Of a DNA stretch of 64,000 nt, positions 28,073-36,767 are shown piece by piece. Source of the DNA: Splendidivirga corallicola (GTDB lineage: Bacteria; Bacteroidota; Bacteroidia; Cytophagales; Cyclobacteriaceae); assembly GCA_030442035.1 (NCBI GenBank), contig JAUJEA010000008.1:124001-188000 (forward strand), written 5' to 3'. The notes below the pieces were generated by a model. The model was not told where the DNA came from. It made no database searches and saw only the letters and a list, made by a program, of their open reading frames with translations. The position numbers were made by a program, and so were the translations under genes. Positions within the stretch are counted from its first letter, which is position 1, and every line of letters starts with the position of its first letter.

Positions 28073-28158
28073 TTTTCCCGTTCAAAGAATATGCTAAAAG
28101 CACTACTCGAAATTTGAGCAACATCACTGATCAAAGTGATGCTGCTCATTTGCATTAT

Positions 28159-28923
28159 CTATTCTCCCATTTTTATTTCACTATCAGCATAAACTTCAAT
28201 CGCCTGATGAATGAACATGGCTAGCCCTTTGCGATACTTTTCATAGTAAGCTGTAAACCTTGCATCCTCCACATACATTTTTCCCAGACCTCTATAGCCC
28301 TCCTTGCTAACTTCATAAAAGGTATTCATATACTGATGATGTAAAGCAATCGCTTTTTGTACCCTTTCATCTGAAGGTTGCAGGTCCATTAAATCAGCCA
28401 ATAGTTGATTGATCTCCTCTCCTTTTTCCTTCGTATCCTTCCAACCGTCCTTACCTAATTTTCTGATTCTCTCTTCACTTTCGGTTAATTGCTCTTCACC
28501 CCATCGTTCGGCAACTTCCTGTTTCATAGCCCTTACCTCCTCTTCTGAAAAGCCTTCATAAATTTCTTTGTCTGTCATCATTTCATTTTTGTTTTTTAGT
28601 TCGACAATCGTTTTATCAATGGTTGCCAAAAGTTTTTCCAATCGATCGGAACGCTTTTTGAGTTCCTGTTTATGAAATTCCAGCGCAGTCAAAAGGTCGA
28701 AAGAAGTATCATTCATGATGGCAGCTATCTCTTTCAATGGGAAATCAAGTTCCTTATAAAAGAGGATTTGCTGCAATGTTAATAATTCGGTTCTTCCGTA
28801 ATATCGATACCCTTTCTCTGATCTGAATGCTGGTTTCAACAAACCTATCCGATCATAATGGTGTAAGGTGCGCACACTTACCCCAGCAAGCTTTGACAAC
28901 TGTTTCACAGAATAACTTGTCAT
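28159..28923 (-). CDS. MerR family regulator with TipAS domain
   Basis: 254 residues. The N-terminal MerR winged helix-turn-helix (VKQLSKLAGVSVRTLHHYD, then GLLKPAFR and GYRYYG) is followed by the long dimer helix (about 80-120). Residues 125-250 match the TipAS antibiotic-recognition domain, with the YEGFSEEEVRAMKQEVAERWG opening split at the first helix. TipA-like proteins sense hydrophobic or thiopeptide-type compounds. No target gene lies next to it; the nearest neighbour on the same strand is an FtsX permease 541 bases upstream. Confidence 0.93.
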   Translation of the reverse strand: MTSYSVKQLSKLAGVSVRTLHHYDRIGLLKPAFRSEKGYRYYGRTELLTLQQILFYKELDFPLKEIAAIMNDTSFDLLTALEFHKQELKKRSDRLEKLLATIDKTIVELKNKNEMMTDKEIYEGFSEEEVRAMKQEVAERWGEEQLTESEERIRKLGKDGWKDTKEKGEEINQLLADLMDLQPSDERVQKAIALHHQYMNTFYEVSKEGYRGLGKMYVEDARFTAYYEKYRKGLAMFIHQAIEVYADSEIKMGE

Positions 28924-29463
28924 GACTTTATTTTATGATGATTACAAATAAAAGCTATGACGTAAGGTAAGAGTCAAGGAAAAAATGAAGTTTTTTGATT
29001 TTTTTTGAAAATACAGGTTAAACCGGCTGAAAATGGCATGAATTGATAGGTTTCATTGTGATAAATTAGAAATTACGAATTAATGCCATCAGGTATTAGG
29101 TTTCAGGTATCAGAAGATCTTTAAATACCATTTTTGAATGTAATTTGTAACCCTTTAATGGTCAACTTTTACTTAGGCTGGGGTATGCTGTACTGACCAA
29201 CAGGCATTATAAAGGCTAAAACCTGATACCTATCATATAACTGATCTGAGGTATTGAAGTGTTAAAGTTTCGTTGCAATCGCAATTTGTCATTTGTAATT
29301 CATTTAGAATTCAACAGTCACTTCGATCAAACAAGATGTACTGACACCATAAAGGTGTCTGACATCGGTACCCTAAAATTGTGTTGAGGTGTTGATGTAT
29401 TTAAGTGTTGAAGACAACGTACACTCATCGTAATTCGTAATTCGTAATTCATCATTCATCTTT
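28924..29463. repeat. Repeat-rich intergenic region (AATTCGTAATT and GTGTTAAAG words)
   Basis: 540 bases with no credible gene. It begins with the promoter area of the MerR gene. It then holds repeated words: AATTACGAATTA at about 29070 and its inverse TAATTCGTAATTCGTAATTC at 29431-29450; AGGTATCAG/CTGATACCT copies near 29100 and 29222; the hairpin GACACC-ataaa-GGTGTC at 29343-29359; and GTGTTAAAG/GTGTTGAAG words at 29251-29270 and 29381-29413. The same words recur near 53.98, 56.68, 58.1, 58.3 and 61.0 kb. Confidence 0.6.
28958..28976 (-). promoter_or_regulatory. Possible MerR-type operator/promoter
   Basis: On the minus strand TTGACTCTTACCTTACGTCA lies 35-54 bases before the MerR start, followed by TTTATTTG, close to the TAnnTTTG -7 box. 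The TGAC...GTCA ends and the CTTACCTTACG core resemble TipA/MerR-type sites placed between the promoter boxes. The symmetry is weak. Confidence 0.35.
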
Positions 29464-31860
29464 TTATTCATTTCTCAAAGCTTCCACCGGATTGCTATTG
29501 GCTGCTTTAAATGTCTGCGAGCTAATGGCCAGGATTCCGATTATCAACATCAATAAGGTTCCGCTAAGTAATGAAAAAACATTAATGTCTATTCTGAAGG
29601 CTAATCGATCAAGCCATAGTTTATTCAAAAAATAGGCTGCGGGTAAGGCTACCAGGGTAGCTATCAATAAAAGCTTCATAAATCCTTTGGACAACAAATA
29701 AACTAATCCGGATACTGTTGCTCCCAGCACCTTTCTCACTCCGATTTCTTTAATCCTGGTAGCCGTTGTATAAATAGCCATACCAAGCAAACCTAAGCCG
29801 GCAATGGTAATCGCCAAAAAGGCGCAGAAACCAATGATCTTGGTCATAATGACATACTGCACATAGGCCTGCTGAATTCTCTCATCGAAAAAAGTATATT
29901 CAAACTCATGAACTTTATCCATCGCCAACCAGGCAGCTTTCATCTTTTCTACAGTTTCCTCAATATTGGCAGAGGTTATTTTAACATTAGCCACATGAAA
30001 ATCGTCCGGAAGATACCTGAAACTGAAACTTTCAATTGGCTCATCCAATGGAGCATAGTGAAAGTCTCCCATAACCCCAATAATTTCGAGCGGTTCCCCT
30101 TGTATTTCAAGAACCTCACCTAAAGCCTCCGAAGGAGACCCTATCCGGAACCGTTCTAAAAGTTGTTGGTTAACAATAATGAACCGCTCGTTCTCCTCCG
30201 GGGTATTTTCGGGAAAGCTTGAGCCGGCAAGCATGGGCACTTCTAAATTAGCAATGAATGACTGATCAACAGGAATGAAAGCCATACCTGCAGAATCCAT
30301 TGGATCATTATATTGGACATAGTCAGATCTTAAGCTACCAACTCCGGGTAAAAAGGAGCAAAATGAAATATCACTCACTTCCGGTACTTTGGAAAACTCA
30401 TTTTTAAATTGCTGATAGTGATTTCCATGTAAAGGTATGTTCACAATGTTTTCACGTTCAAAGCCTAAATCATATTGCATTGTATACTTAAACTGTTGAT
30501 AGGTAATCGTAGCGGATATAATGAAAATCAAGGACAATGCAAATTGTATCACCACCAATACTTTCCTGATTGTCAGCCTGGAAAATAGTTTGACATTATT
30601 CAAATTTCTCAGCACTTGCATAGGTTCAAGTCTTGATAAATACAACGATGGAAAAAAACCAGCGATCATACCTACCACTGAGGCAAAAATCACAAAATAT
30701 AACACCAGCATTATTTTCATATCCAAATTGATCACTTGTTGAATATGAGGATCAAGGCTGTAGAATGCTGGTATCAAAGCCTGAAAAATAAAAAAAGAAC
30801 ATACCAAAGCAATGAATGCAATAGTTACTCCTTCCCAGATGAATTGGTTAAAGATGTGTTTCCGGTGTGCTCCTGATGTTTTTCTAATACCTACTTCTTT
30901 GGCTCTGGACAATGCCTTAGCCAAGGATAAATTGGCATAATTAAAACATGCGGAAAGCATAATAACCATTGCTAATCCTCCCAAAAACACAAGTACCAGA
31001 AATGGCAAACTACTTCCGAGTTGGTTGCTTAAATTTTTTTTGCTTGGGGTAATGTCATTGAGGTTCTGCAATTCAAAAGTTACTTTTAAATTCTCCTCAT
31101 TTGCATATTGTTGATCACCTAATGTTGAAAAATAGTCCTGGTAATCCGCTGGGTCCTTTCCTTCATCTAATAATAGATAAGTATGGTTGTCATAGATATT
31201 TGTCCAATGCTCGGTGACGTTTCGAAAATCCTCATTCTTTTCCAGGATAGGGAGTGTACTAAATGATCTAAGTGTTTCAAATGGGATATGTGTATTTCTG
31301 GGTGGATCTTTTGCAATCCCTGTAATGGTGAATCCACCCAGCCCATCGAAATTTATCACCTTTCCAACCGGATTTTGCCCATCATAAAGTTTTGCAGCAA
31401 CAGTTTCGGTTAAGACAATTGAAAAAGGTTCTTTCAATACCGTTTCCGGATCCCCCTTGATCAATTCGAAAGAAAATACATTAAAGAAATCTTTCCCGGT
31501 ATAAAAGCCATTGATAGGTACAATTTTTTCACCTGTATCGGCATCCGCCGTTGTACGAACTTCGGCTATTCTGACTATCTTTTCAGTACCTGTTTGCTCT
31601 TTCATAAATTTTGGTGCCATTGCAGCGGGCGATGTTGCAAAATGTTGTATTGGATAATCGAGAAAGGCTCGGTGTGATAAAACTCTGTAGATCCTGTCTT
31701 TATTGACATGGAATTTATCGAAGCCATACTGGTCATGAATGATGGTTATCATCAATAAACAAACTGCCATGCTGACAGCAAGACCAATAACATTGATAAA
31801 GGAAAAAATCTTATTACGAAGAATATTTCTAAAAGCTGTTTTCAGGTAGTTTTTAATCAT
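29464..31860 (-). CDS. ABC transporter permease, FtsX/MacB-type (unpaired)
   Basis: 798 residues with the two-fold layout common in Bacteroidota: an N-terminal helix (FINVIGLAVSMAVCLLMI), a large MacB-type periplasmic domain, three helices with the FtsX signature (SLAKALSRAKEVGIRKTSGAHR), then a second periplasmic domain and a second set of three helices ending in TRIKEIGVRKVLGATV. No ATPase gene lies beside it. It starts 174 bases before the DUF6249 gene's end on the same strand and is followed by the repeat-rich gap. Role unassigned; mechanotransmission for an unlinked ATPase is the family's likely mode. Confidence 0.92.
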   Translation of the reverse strand: MIKNYLKTAFRNILRNKIFSFINVIGLAVSMAVCLLMITIIHDQYGFDKFHVNKDRIYRVLSHRAFLDYPIQHFATSPAAMAPKFMKEQTGTEKIVRIAEVRTTADADTGEKIVPINGFYTGKDFFNVFSFELIKGDPETVLKEPFSIVLTETVAAKLYDGQNPVGKVINFDGLGGFTITGIAKDPPRNTHIPFETLRSFSTLPILEKNEDFRNVTEHWTNIYDNHTYLLLDEGKDPADYQDYFSTLGDQQYANEENLKVTFELQNLNDITPSKKNLSNQLGSSLPFLVLVFLGGLAMVIMLSACFNYANLSLAKALSRAKEVGIRKTSGAHRKHIFNQFIWEGVTIAFIALVCSFFIFQALIPAFYSLDPHIQQVINLDMKIMLVLYFVIFASVVGMIAGFFPSLYLSRLEPMQVLRNLNNVKLFSRLTIRKVLVVIQFALSLIFIISATITYQQFKYTMQYDLGFERENIVNIPLHGNHYQQFKNEFSKVPEVSDISFCSFLPGVGSLRSDYVQYNDPMDSAGMAFIPVDQSFIANLEVPMLAGSSFPENTPEENERFIIVNQQLLERFRIGSPSEALGEVLEIQGEPLEIIGVMGDFHYAPLDEPIESFSFRYLPDDFHVANVKITSANIEETVEKMKAAWLAMDKVHEFEYTFFDERIQQAYVQYVIMTKIIGFCAFLAITIAGLGLLGMAIYTTATRIKEIGVRKVLGATVSGLVYLLSKGFMKLLLIATLVALPAAYFLNKLWLDRLAFRIDINVFSLLSGTLLMLIIGILAISSQTFKAANSNPVEALRNE

Positions 31861-32034
31861 TATTTTGAATTTTTAACACTGTCGAACATCAAGGTAGTTG
31901 ATGGATAATTAAACATCAAATCAACGGAAATGAGTTGTGAAATTTATGTATTGAACCCCCTTTGCTTTGTATTGGAATGAGGGTTGAGATGAACCGTATT
32001 TAATTAAAGCATAATAGGTATATGCCTACTATCT

Positions 32035-32445
32035 TTATTGATCTCTAAATTCTTCTTCATTTTTCTTGGTCCATTTTCTAATCATGAAAAAAGAAGTAAT
32101 CAAGCTTAAGCCACCAAAAAGGAAAATGGTCACTACATAAGCGCCTTCGCGATTTCCCTGATTACCAAATTGATTCTGATCTCTAAAGAAGGGCCCGCGG
32201 CTATCCATGCTTATCAAAAATCTTTCCAATATAAAACCAAAGCCAGTACCTATTGCAATGCCAATAGCGAGCATTCCTAATACGAATAATATATAGAGCG
32301 CATTATTGGTACCGCTTTTGAATATTTTGGGAGATGCTCCTGCCTGGATAAGCGCCATACGCTCCTTGTTACGGGTGGTAAGATAGTAATAGGCGATCCC
32401 AAAGATCACCAACAGTATTGTAATAATTATTAAAGTCTCTGCCAT
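32035..32445 (-). CDS. DUF6249 membrane protein
   Basis: 136 residues, probably DUF6249: N-terminal helix (about 3-22), a basic stretch (TRNKERMALIQAGASP), then two helices (about 47-72 and 101-121). These small proteins in Bacteroidota frequently stand beside an ECF sigma factor, as here: the divergent sigma gene starts 235 bases away. No enzymatic motif is visible. Possibly a membrane sensor or effector of the sigma system. Confidence 0.75.
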   Translation of the reverse strand: MAETLIIITILLVIFGIAYYYLTTRNKERMALIQAGASPKIFKSGTNNALYILFVLGMLAIGIAIGTGFGFILERFLISMDSRGPFFRDQNQFGNQGNREGAYVVTIFLFGGLSLITSFFMIRKWTKKNEEEFRDQ

Positions 32446-32680
32446 GTCTTATTTGTTTTTATTTCATCTTAGATTCAACCCAAAAGACTACACTCTTGGG
32501 AAAGCGGTTACAGAAATTCAAAAATCATTTTTAACTTATTAAAATTTGCAGGTCTTTGAAATTGAGAGCCTCTCTGGGTCATTTCCTTATGTATCCCGGA
32601 TATACCTGTTTCTTCAAATCTTTTTGATTAAATTGTAGTGCATTGTAACCAATGCTCAGGTCGTGTTGTCATCTTAATCG

Positions 32681-33271
32681 GTGGATCATAAAAAGGATAA
32701 GAAATTAGCATATTCTATTACCCAAACGCTTTTGGGTGAACCACGTGCATTCCAATATATCATTGATCAATATCAACGGCTTGCTTTTACAATTGCCTTG
32801 AGGATTGTGAAGGACAGGGAAGATGCTGAAGAGGTAGTTCAGGATGCTTTTTTGAAAGTTTACAAAAATCTTGAGCAACATAATCGCTCTTCCAAATTTT
32901 CAAGTTGGCTGTTTAAAATTGTTTACAATACTGCCTTAACCAAAATTAGAAAAAGGGAGCTGGACTATACTAGCCTGCCAGGCGAGGTAGACGATTATGG
33001 CATGGATTATGGTATTGAAAGGATAGATGCCTGGAACAGTCTGAAACAACAAGACAGGGAAAATTTCATTGGTATTGCCATGGAAAATATGAAACAAGAG
33101 GATGCATTGATCCTTTCGCTTTATTACCTGGCTGATAAAGATGTTTCAGAGATTTGTGATATCATGGATTTGAAAAAATCAACAACAAAAGTTAAGTTGC
33201 ACAGGGCAAGAGCAAAACTTCATGTGGAACTGAACAGGTTGTTGAAAAAGGAATTGAAAGAATTATTATGA
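32681..33271 (+). CDS. ECF-type RNA polymerase sigma factor
   Basis: 196 residues, GTG start. Sigma region 2 (about 17-85) contains the YQRLAFTIALRIVKDREDAEEVVQDAFLKVYKNL helix set (split here over residues 26-60), and region 4 (about 130-185) has ILSLYYLADKDVSEICDIMDL as its helix-turn-helix. Extracytoplasmic-function class. It overlaps the next gene by ATGA, a layout typical of sigma/anti-sigma pairs. Confidence 0.94.
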   Translation: MDHKKDKKLAYSITQTLLGEPRAFQYIIDQYQRLAFTIALRIVKDREDAEEVVQDAFLKVYKNLEQHNRSSKFSSWLFKIVYNTALTKIRKRELDYTSLPGEVDDYGMDYGIERIDAWNSLKQQDRENFIGIAMENMKQEDALILSLYYLADKDVSEICDIMDLKKSTTKVKLHRARAKLHVELNRLLKKELKELL

Positions 33272-33648
33272 AACGTGTAAAACTAGATGATCAGGAGCTT
33301 AAGCAACTGATGGAAAAAGGTGCCATGCAAAATCCTTCCGAGGAGATGAGCGAAAATATCATGCATCGTATCATGCTAAGTAAAACACATAACATAAAAG
33401 CTATTCAGCCGGTAGAACCCTCCTCGAAGGTAGCTCAGATAATTGGTATTGTACTGTTGCTCTCTATAGTCTCTTTGATTCTCAATGCAATACTATCTGG
33501 TAATCCAATAACCTGGAGCTTTTCGGAAATGCGGTTCCTGCAAGGTTTTAATGCCGGCAACATTGCTGCCTTAGCCAGTGTTATGTTTGCCGGTATGTTG
33601 TGGTTGTTCATCGCCTTGCATAGAAAGGTCAATACATTTTTTCAATAG
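33268..33648 (+). CDS. Putative anti-sigma or partner membrane protein
   Basis: 126 residues, starting inside the sigma factor stop (4-base overlap). A cytoplasmic N-terminal segment of about 55 residues (with LKQLMEKGAMQNPSEEM helices) precedes two membrane helices (about 57-74 and 92-115). A soluble N-terminus next to the membrane and overlap with an ECF sigma gene suggest an anti-sigma-like partner, though I see no zinc-binding HxxxCxxC signature. Function is inferred from position only. Confidence 0.75.
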   Translation: MKRVKLDDQELKQLMEKGAMQNPSEEMSENIMHRIMLSKTHNIKAIQPVEPSSKVAQIIGIVLLLSIVSLILNAILSGNPITWSFSEMRFLQGFNAGNIAALASVMFAGMLWLFIALHRKVNTFFQ

Positions 33649-33776
33649 GTAATTTTTATTTCATTCAATCATTGGGTCCAGCGATTTCCGGATCACTCTG
33701 ATCACAAGCATAACCTTCTAAATTTTGGAGGAATGAGATCTGTCAAGAATACCTATCATATTGGGTGCTCTGAGAG

Positions 33777-34184
33777 TTATTCTTTGAAATATTCCTTCAC
33801 CCAGGCTACCAGCTGGTTATCTGTCATACTATCGGCTGTTTGAACCCCGCATAACTTCTGAGCGATATCTGGCTTTGTAGCGATCAGCTTCTTAAGTGCC
33901 GTCTTTTTTTCAGCGGGACCAAATATTACAAATTCGTCACAGGACTTTAATTGTGCGATGACCTTATCCAGAAATTGTTTGGTTTGATTTTCCAACCTTC
34001 TTTCCTTTTTTCTTTCAAGATCCAGATACTGATCTCCGAACCTGGTAAATTCCTTACCTTCCCCTTCATCCCGTGTTATTCGTTCTACATCAGAAAATAT
34101 AGTTTCCACGGATGTATGTCCATCGGAAAGCGCTACTAATACTGCTCTTTCCGTATCTATCCAAATGCCTAGCTGTTTCTTCAT
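33777..34184 (-). CDS. Small eRF1/host-attachment-like fold protein
   Basis: 135 residues from the ATG at 34184; a longer frame from 34217 adds 11 residues that look spurious. The sequence has the GIWIDTERAVLVALSDG strand-turn-strand opening, a middle ERKKERRLENQTKQFLDKV helix and a FVIFGPAEKKTALKKLI segment, ending SMTDNQLVAWVKEYF. This resembles a widespread small bacterial family with an eRF1-domain-3/host-attachment-like fold and no proven role. It lies alone on the minus strand. Confidence 0.7.
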   Translation of the reverse strand: MKKQLGIWIDTERAVLVALSDGHTSVETIFSDVERITRDEGEGKEFTRFGDQYLDLERKKERRLENQTKQFLDKVIAQLKSCDEFVIFGPAEKKTALKKLIATKPDIAQKLCGVQTADSMTDNQLVAWVKEYFKE

Positions 34185-34290
34185 ATTGCCTTGTTTAGAT
34201 GTCACTATAAACTTCAATAAATCTAATTGTTTGAAAGAAAGCCATCAATGATATTTATTAGTTTTCTTTATTTGAGGGTAGCTGACAGTC

Positions 34291-34725
34291 TCATGGTTTT
34301 TTGGCCATCTTGGCATTTTCAACTTTATTGATAAACTCCAAAAGCATTTCAACTTTCATGTTCCTGGCATGAAAATTAATCTTGGAACCTCCGTCCGATG
34401 CAATTGTTACAACATGTCTTCTCGTGGTTATATATAATACAATGGAAATAGCTCCAATAACCAACGCCAAAAAAAACGTTTGTTGTTCAACAAAAAATCC
34501 CAGGAAAATTCCAAAGACAAATGATACAATTCCAATGCTCAAAAATAACTGGTATCCTTTATAAACTATTTCGATAGAGGCAATTTTCTCAAGTAGAATA
34601 GATACCAAATGATCTCTTCCAGCATACTTACTCAAAAATCTGAGTCGATAATTGGTTAATGTAATGGACTTATCACCTGACTGTGTGATTATAGACTCTC
34701 CATCCAGTAAATATTTATCTTCCAT
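34291..34725 (-). CDS. Membrane protein with PH-like domain
   Basis: 144 residues. Strands typical of a bacterial PH-like domain open the protein (GESIITQSGDKSITLTNYRL), interrupted by a two-helix membrane hairpin (about 60-100), then further strands and a C-terminal helix VEMLLEFINKVENA. Such split PH/membrane proteins are common and uncharacterised. It is 73 bases upstream of the previous minus-strand gene's start codon, so the two may be cotranscribed. Confidence 0.7.
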   Translation of the reverse strand: MEDKYLLDGESIITQSGDKSITLTNYRLRFLSKYAGRDHLVSILLEKIASIEIVYKGYQLFLSIGIVSFVFGIFLGFFVEQQTFFLALVIGAISIVLYITTRRHVVTIASDGGSKINFHARNMKVEMLLEFINKVENAKMAKKP

Positions 34726-34873
34726 TTTTTATGTGATTTTGCAAGTATCTAATTTAAAAGAATGGTGTCGATATATTGGTAAGAGCTTAAAGTTATTTCC
34801 AGTACGACATTCATCATTTTCAGGAATTTATTTTAAATTATGAATTGTAAGGTTTCAATAAGTTTAAAATGAT

Positions 34874-35407
34874 ATGGCATCCATATTTGCACATGGCTTG
34901 GTGGCAGGGACTATTGGTAAAATGGCTATGTTAAATGAAAGCCCATGGAAACTATATACCCTTTTAATCATTTGCTCTATACTTCCCGATGCAGATGTAA
35001 TTATGTTCACATTCGGTTTTTCATATGATCATTTTCTTGGGCACCGGGGTTTCACCCATTCACTACTTTTTGCGGCAATTTTGGCTTTAATACTGACCTT
35101 TGTTTTCTTTAATATTTCAAGAAATAAATTTACAATCTGGTTAGTACTTTTTTTAGCAACCGCCTCGCATGGCTTATTGGATGCGTTAACCAATGGTGGT
35201 TTGGGTGTGGCTTTTTTTGCTCCTTTTGACAATGCCCGATATTTTTTACCCTGGCGTCCTATCCAGGTTTCTCCCATTGGGGCGGAAAACTTTTTTAGCG
35301 AATGGGGCTTACGGGTACTTAAGAATGAGCTGATTTGGATTGGCATTCCATGTTTGAGCTTATTGCTCTTCAGCAGGCTGTTATCGAAAAACAAGCAATT
35401 AAAATAA
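34874..35407 (+). CDS. Membrane-bound metal-dependent hydrolase (YdjM/DUF457)
   Basis: 177 residues with about four hydrophobic helices. Family marks are AHG near residue 7, ILPDADV near 37-43, and HRGFTHS near 56-62, the histidine-aspartate set typical of the LexA-regulated YdjM/DUF457 family of putative membrane hydrolases. E. coli ydjM is SOS-regulated; no LexA-like site is obvious here. Six bases separate it from the next gene, so they are a likely operon. Confidence 0.9.
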   Translation: MASIFAHGLVAGTIGKMAMLNESPWKLYTLLIICSILPDADVIMFTFGFSYDHFLGHRGFTHSLLFAAILALILTFVFFNISRNKFTIWLVLFLATASHGLLDALTNGGLGVAFFAPFDNARYFLPWRPIQVSPIGAENFFSEWGLRVLKNELIWIGIPCLSLLLFSRLLSKNKQLK

Positions 35408-35413
35408 GAAACA

Positions 35414-36169
35414 ATGGATAGAAGAACATTCGGGAAAGATTTGTTGGGAACAGTATTAAGTTTCGGTCTGATAGAATCATTAATGTCTTACAGTGCGGTT
35501 CAAACAAATGTAAAACCGATCCTGAAACATTGGGCGCTTGATCTTAATGAATATTGTGCGGATCTCAAACGAGCAAATATTTCACCGGCTGAATGGCAAT
35601 CGCAGGTAGAGCATTTATTTAATCGGATTGAATTAAAAGAATTATTGAAATTTATTGATTTCGAACATTTAATAAAAGGATTTAAATATCCTGATCTGGG
35701 AGTAAACACCAAATATGTCAGATTTCCAAAACTTAGCGGACTTCCGGAAAAAACGGTTTTCGTCAAAAAAATTTTTGGCATGAAGCGGGACAGGGCCATT
35801 ATTCCACACGGACATAGCAACATGGCCTCCGCACATCTCGTGCTTAAAGGAGAAATGAAATTAAGACATTACGATAAACTGGCCCGGGATAAAAACCATC
35901 TGATTATAAAACCCAGCATTGATAAAACAGTAATGACCGGCGATTACTCATCCATTTCTGATGAAAAAGATAATATCCATTGGTTCATAGCTAATTCCGA
36001 AACGGCCTTCACTTTTGATGTGATCATGCTCAATCTGAATGAAAGCGCCTATGATATCCATAACATTGACATTTACGCTAAAGAAAAATTGTCAGATAAT
36101 CAACTTAGAGTACCCATATTGGATGTTGAAACAGCGCTAAAAAAGTATGGCAAGGAATCCCATCATTAA
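35414..36169 (+). CDS. Tat-type exported cupin-like protein
   Basis: 251 residues. The N-terminus DRRTFGKDLLGTVLSFGLI looks like a twin-arginine-type signal with two arginines and a hydrophobic stretch. The central part has a cupin-like metal site pattern, PHGHSNMASAHLVLKG followed by LRHYD, about 130-155, and a late strand FTFDVIML. I cannot name an enzyme. It follows the YdjM-like gene by 6 bases, so both may be expressed together. Confidence 0.7.
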   Translation: MDRRTFGKDLLGTVLSFGLIESLMSYSAVQTNVKPILKHWALDLNEYCADLKRANISPAEWQSQVEHLFNRIELKELLKFIDFEHLIKGFKYPDLGVNTKYVRFPKLSGLPEKTVFVKKIFGMKRDRAIIPHGHSNMASAHLVLKGEMKLRHYDKLARDKNHLIIKPSIDKTVMTGDYSSISDEKDNIHWFIANSETAFTFDVIMLNLNESAYDIHNIDIYAKEKLSDNQLRVPILDVETALKKYGKESHH

Positions 36170-36270
36170 TCTGAAATTCAGCGCATCCGAATATGATCAG
36201 CGAATTATAAATCCAGTACTTTGGCACTTTAACACCTGTAAAGTTTTCTTAACAATCCGTTAGCATTCAA

Positions 36271-36675
36271 TCAAGCCCGGACCGTTCGTTTACCGTAAAT
36301 AAAAGAAATAACCCAACCGATGATACCTCCAATGAGCAAATGAGCCACGGTGTTTAAGAAGAACATTAGATTGACATCTACAGTCCATATAGCCCTTACT
36401 ACCAATGCCTGTGGAATGAACATGATGGCTGCTGTTACGCAACCAAATACAAAAGCATAAGAACGCTTTAGATATTTCTCATAATAAACCGGAAATAGAT
36501 ATACCAGCAAGCCCGCATAAATGAGATGGTTCAATACAAGCAAACCATAATTAATTTCTTCTCTTCTGAAAGGAACATAATTTGAAGTATCTGTTATGGT
36601 ATACCATATGGTTGTCAATACATTGCTTAATAAGAAAGCTACTACAACGGCAATAATTGTTTTTTTTGTATTCAT
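36271..36675 (-). CDS. Uncharacterised four-helix membrane protein
   Basis: 134 residues with four predicted membrane helices (about 5-23, 46-64, 73-92 and 102-124), and no recognised motif. It is divergent from the AraC regulator at 36768 (92 bases between starts), which suggests, but does not show, that the regulator controls it. The hydrophobic spacing resembles small DUF-class membrane proteins in Bacteroidota. Confidence 0.7.
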   Translation of the reverse strand: MNTKKTIIAVVVAFLLSNVLTTIWYTITDTSNYVPFRREEINYGLLVLNHLIYAGLLVYLFPVYYEKYLKRSYAFVFGCVTAAIMFIPQALVVRAIWTVDVNLMFFLNTVAHLLIGGIIGWVISFIYGKRTVRA

Positions 36676-36767
36676 CTGTTTCTAATATTTCAATCATCAA
36701 ATTATTTCAATGACAAAATTAGAAGCGCTATCTTCACAAAAATTGACATTATACGACAAATTGATTT

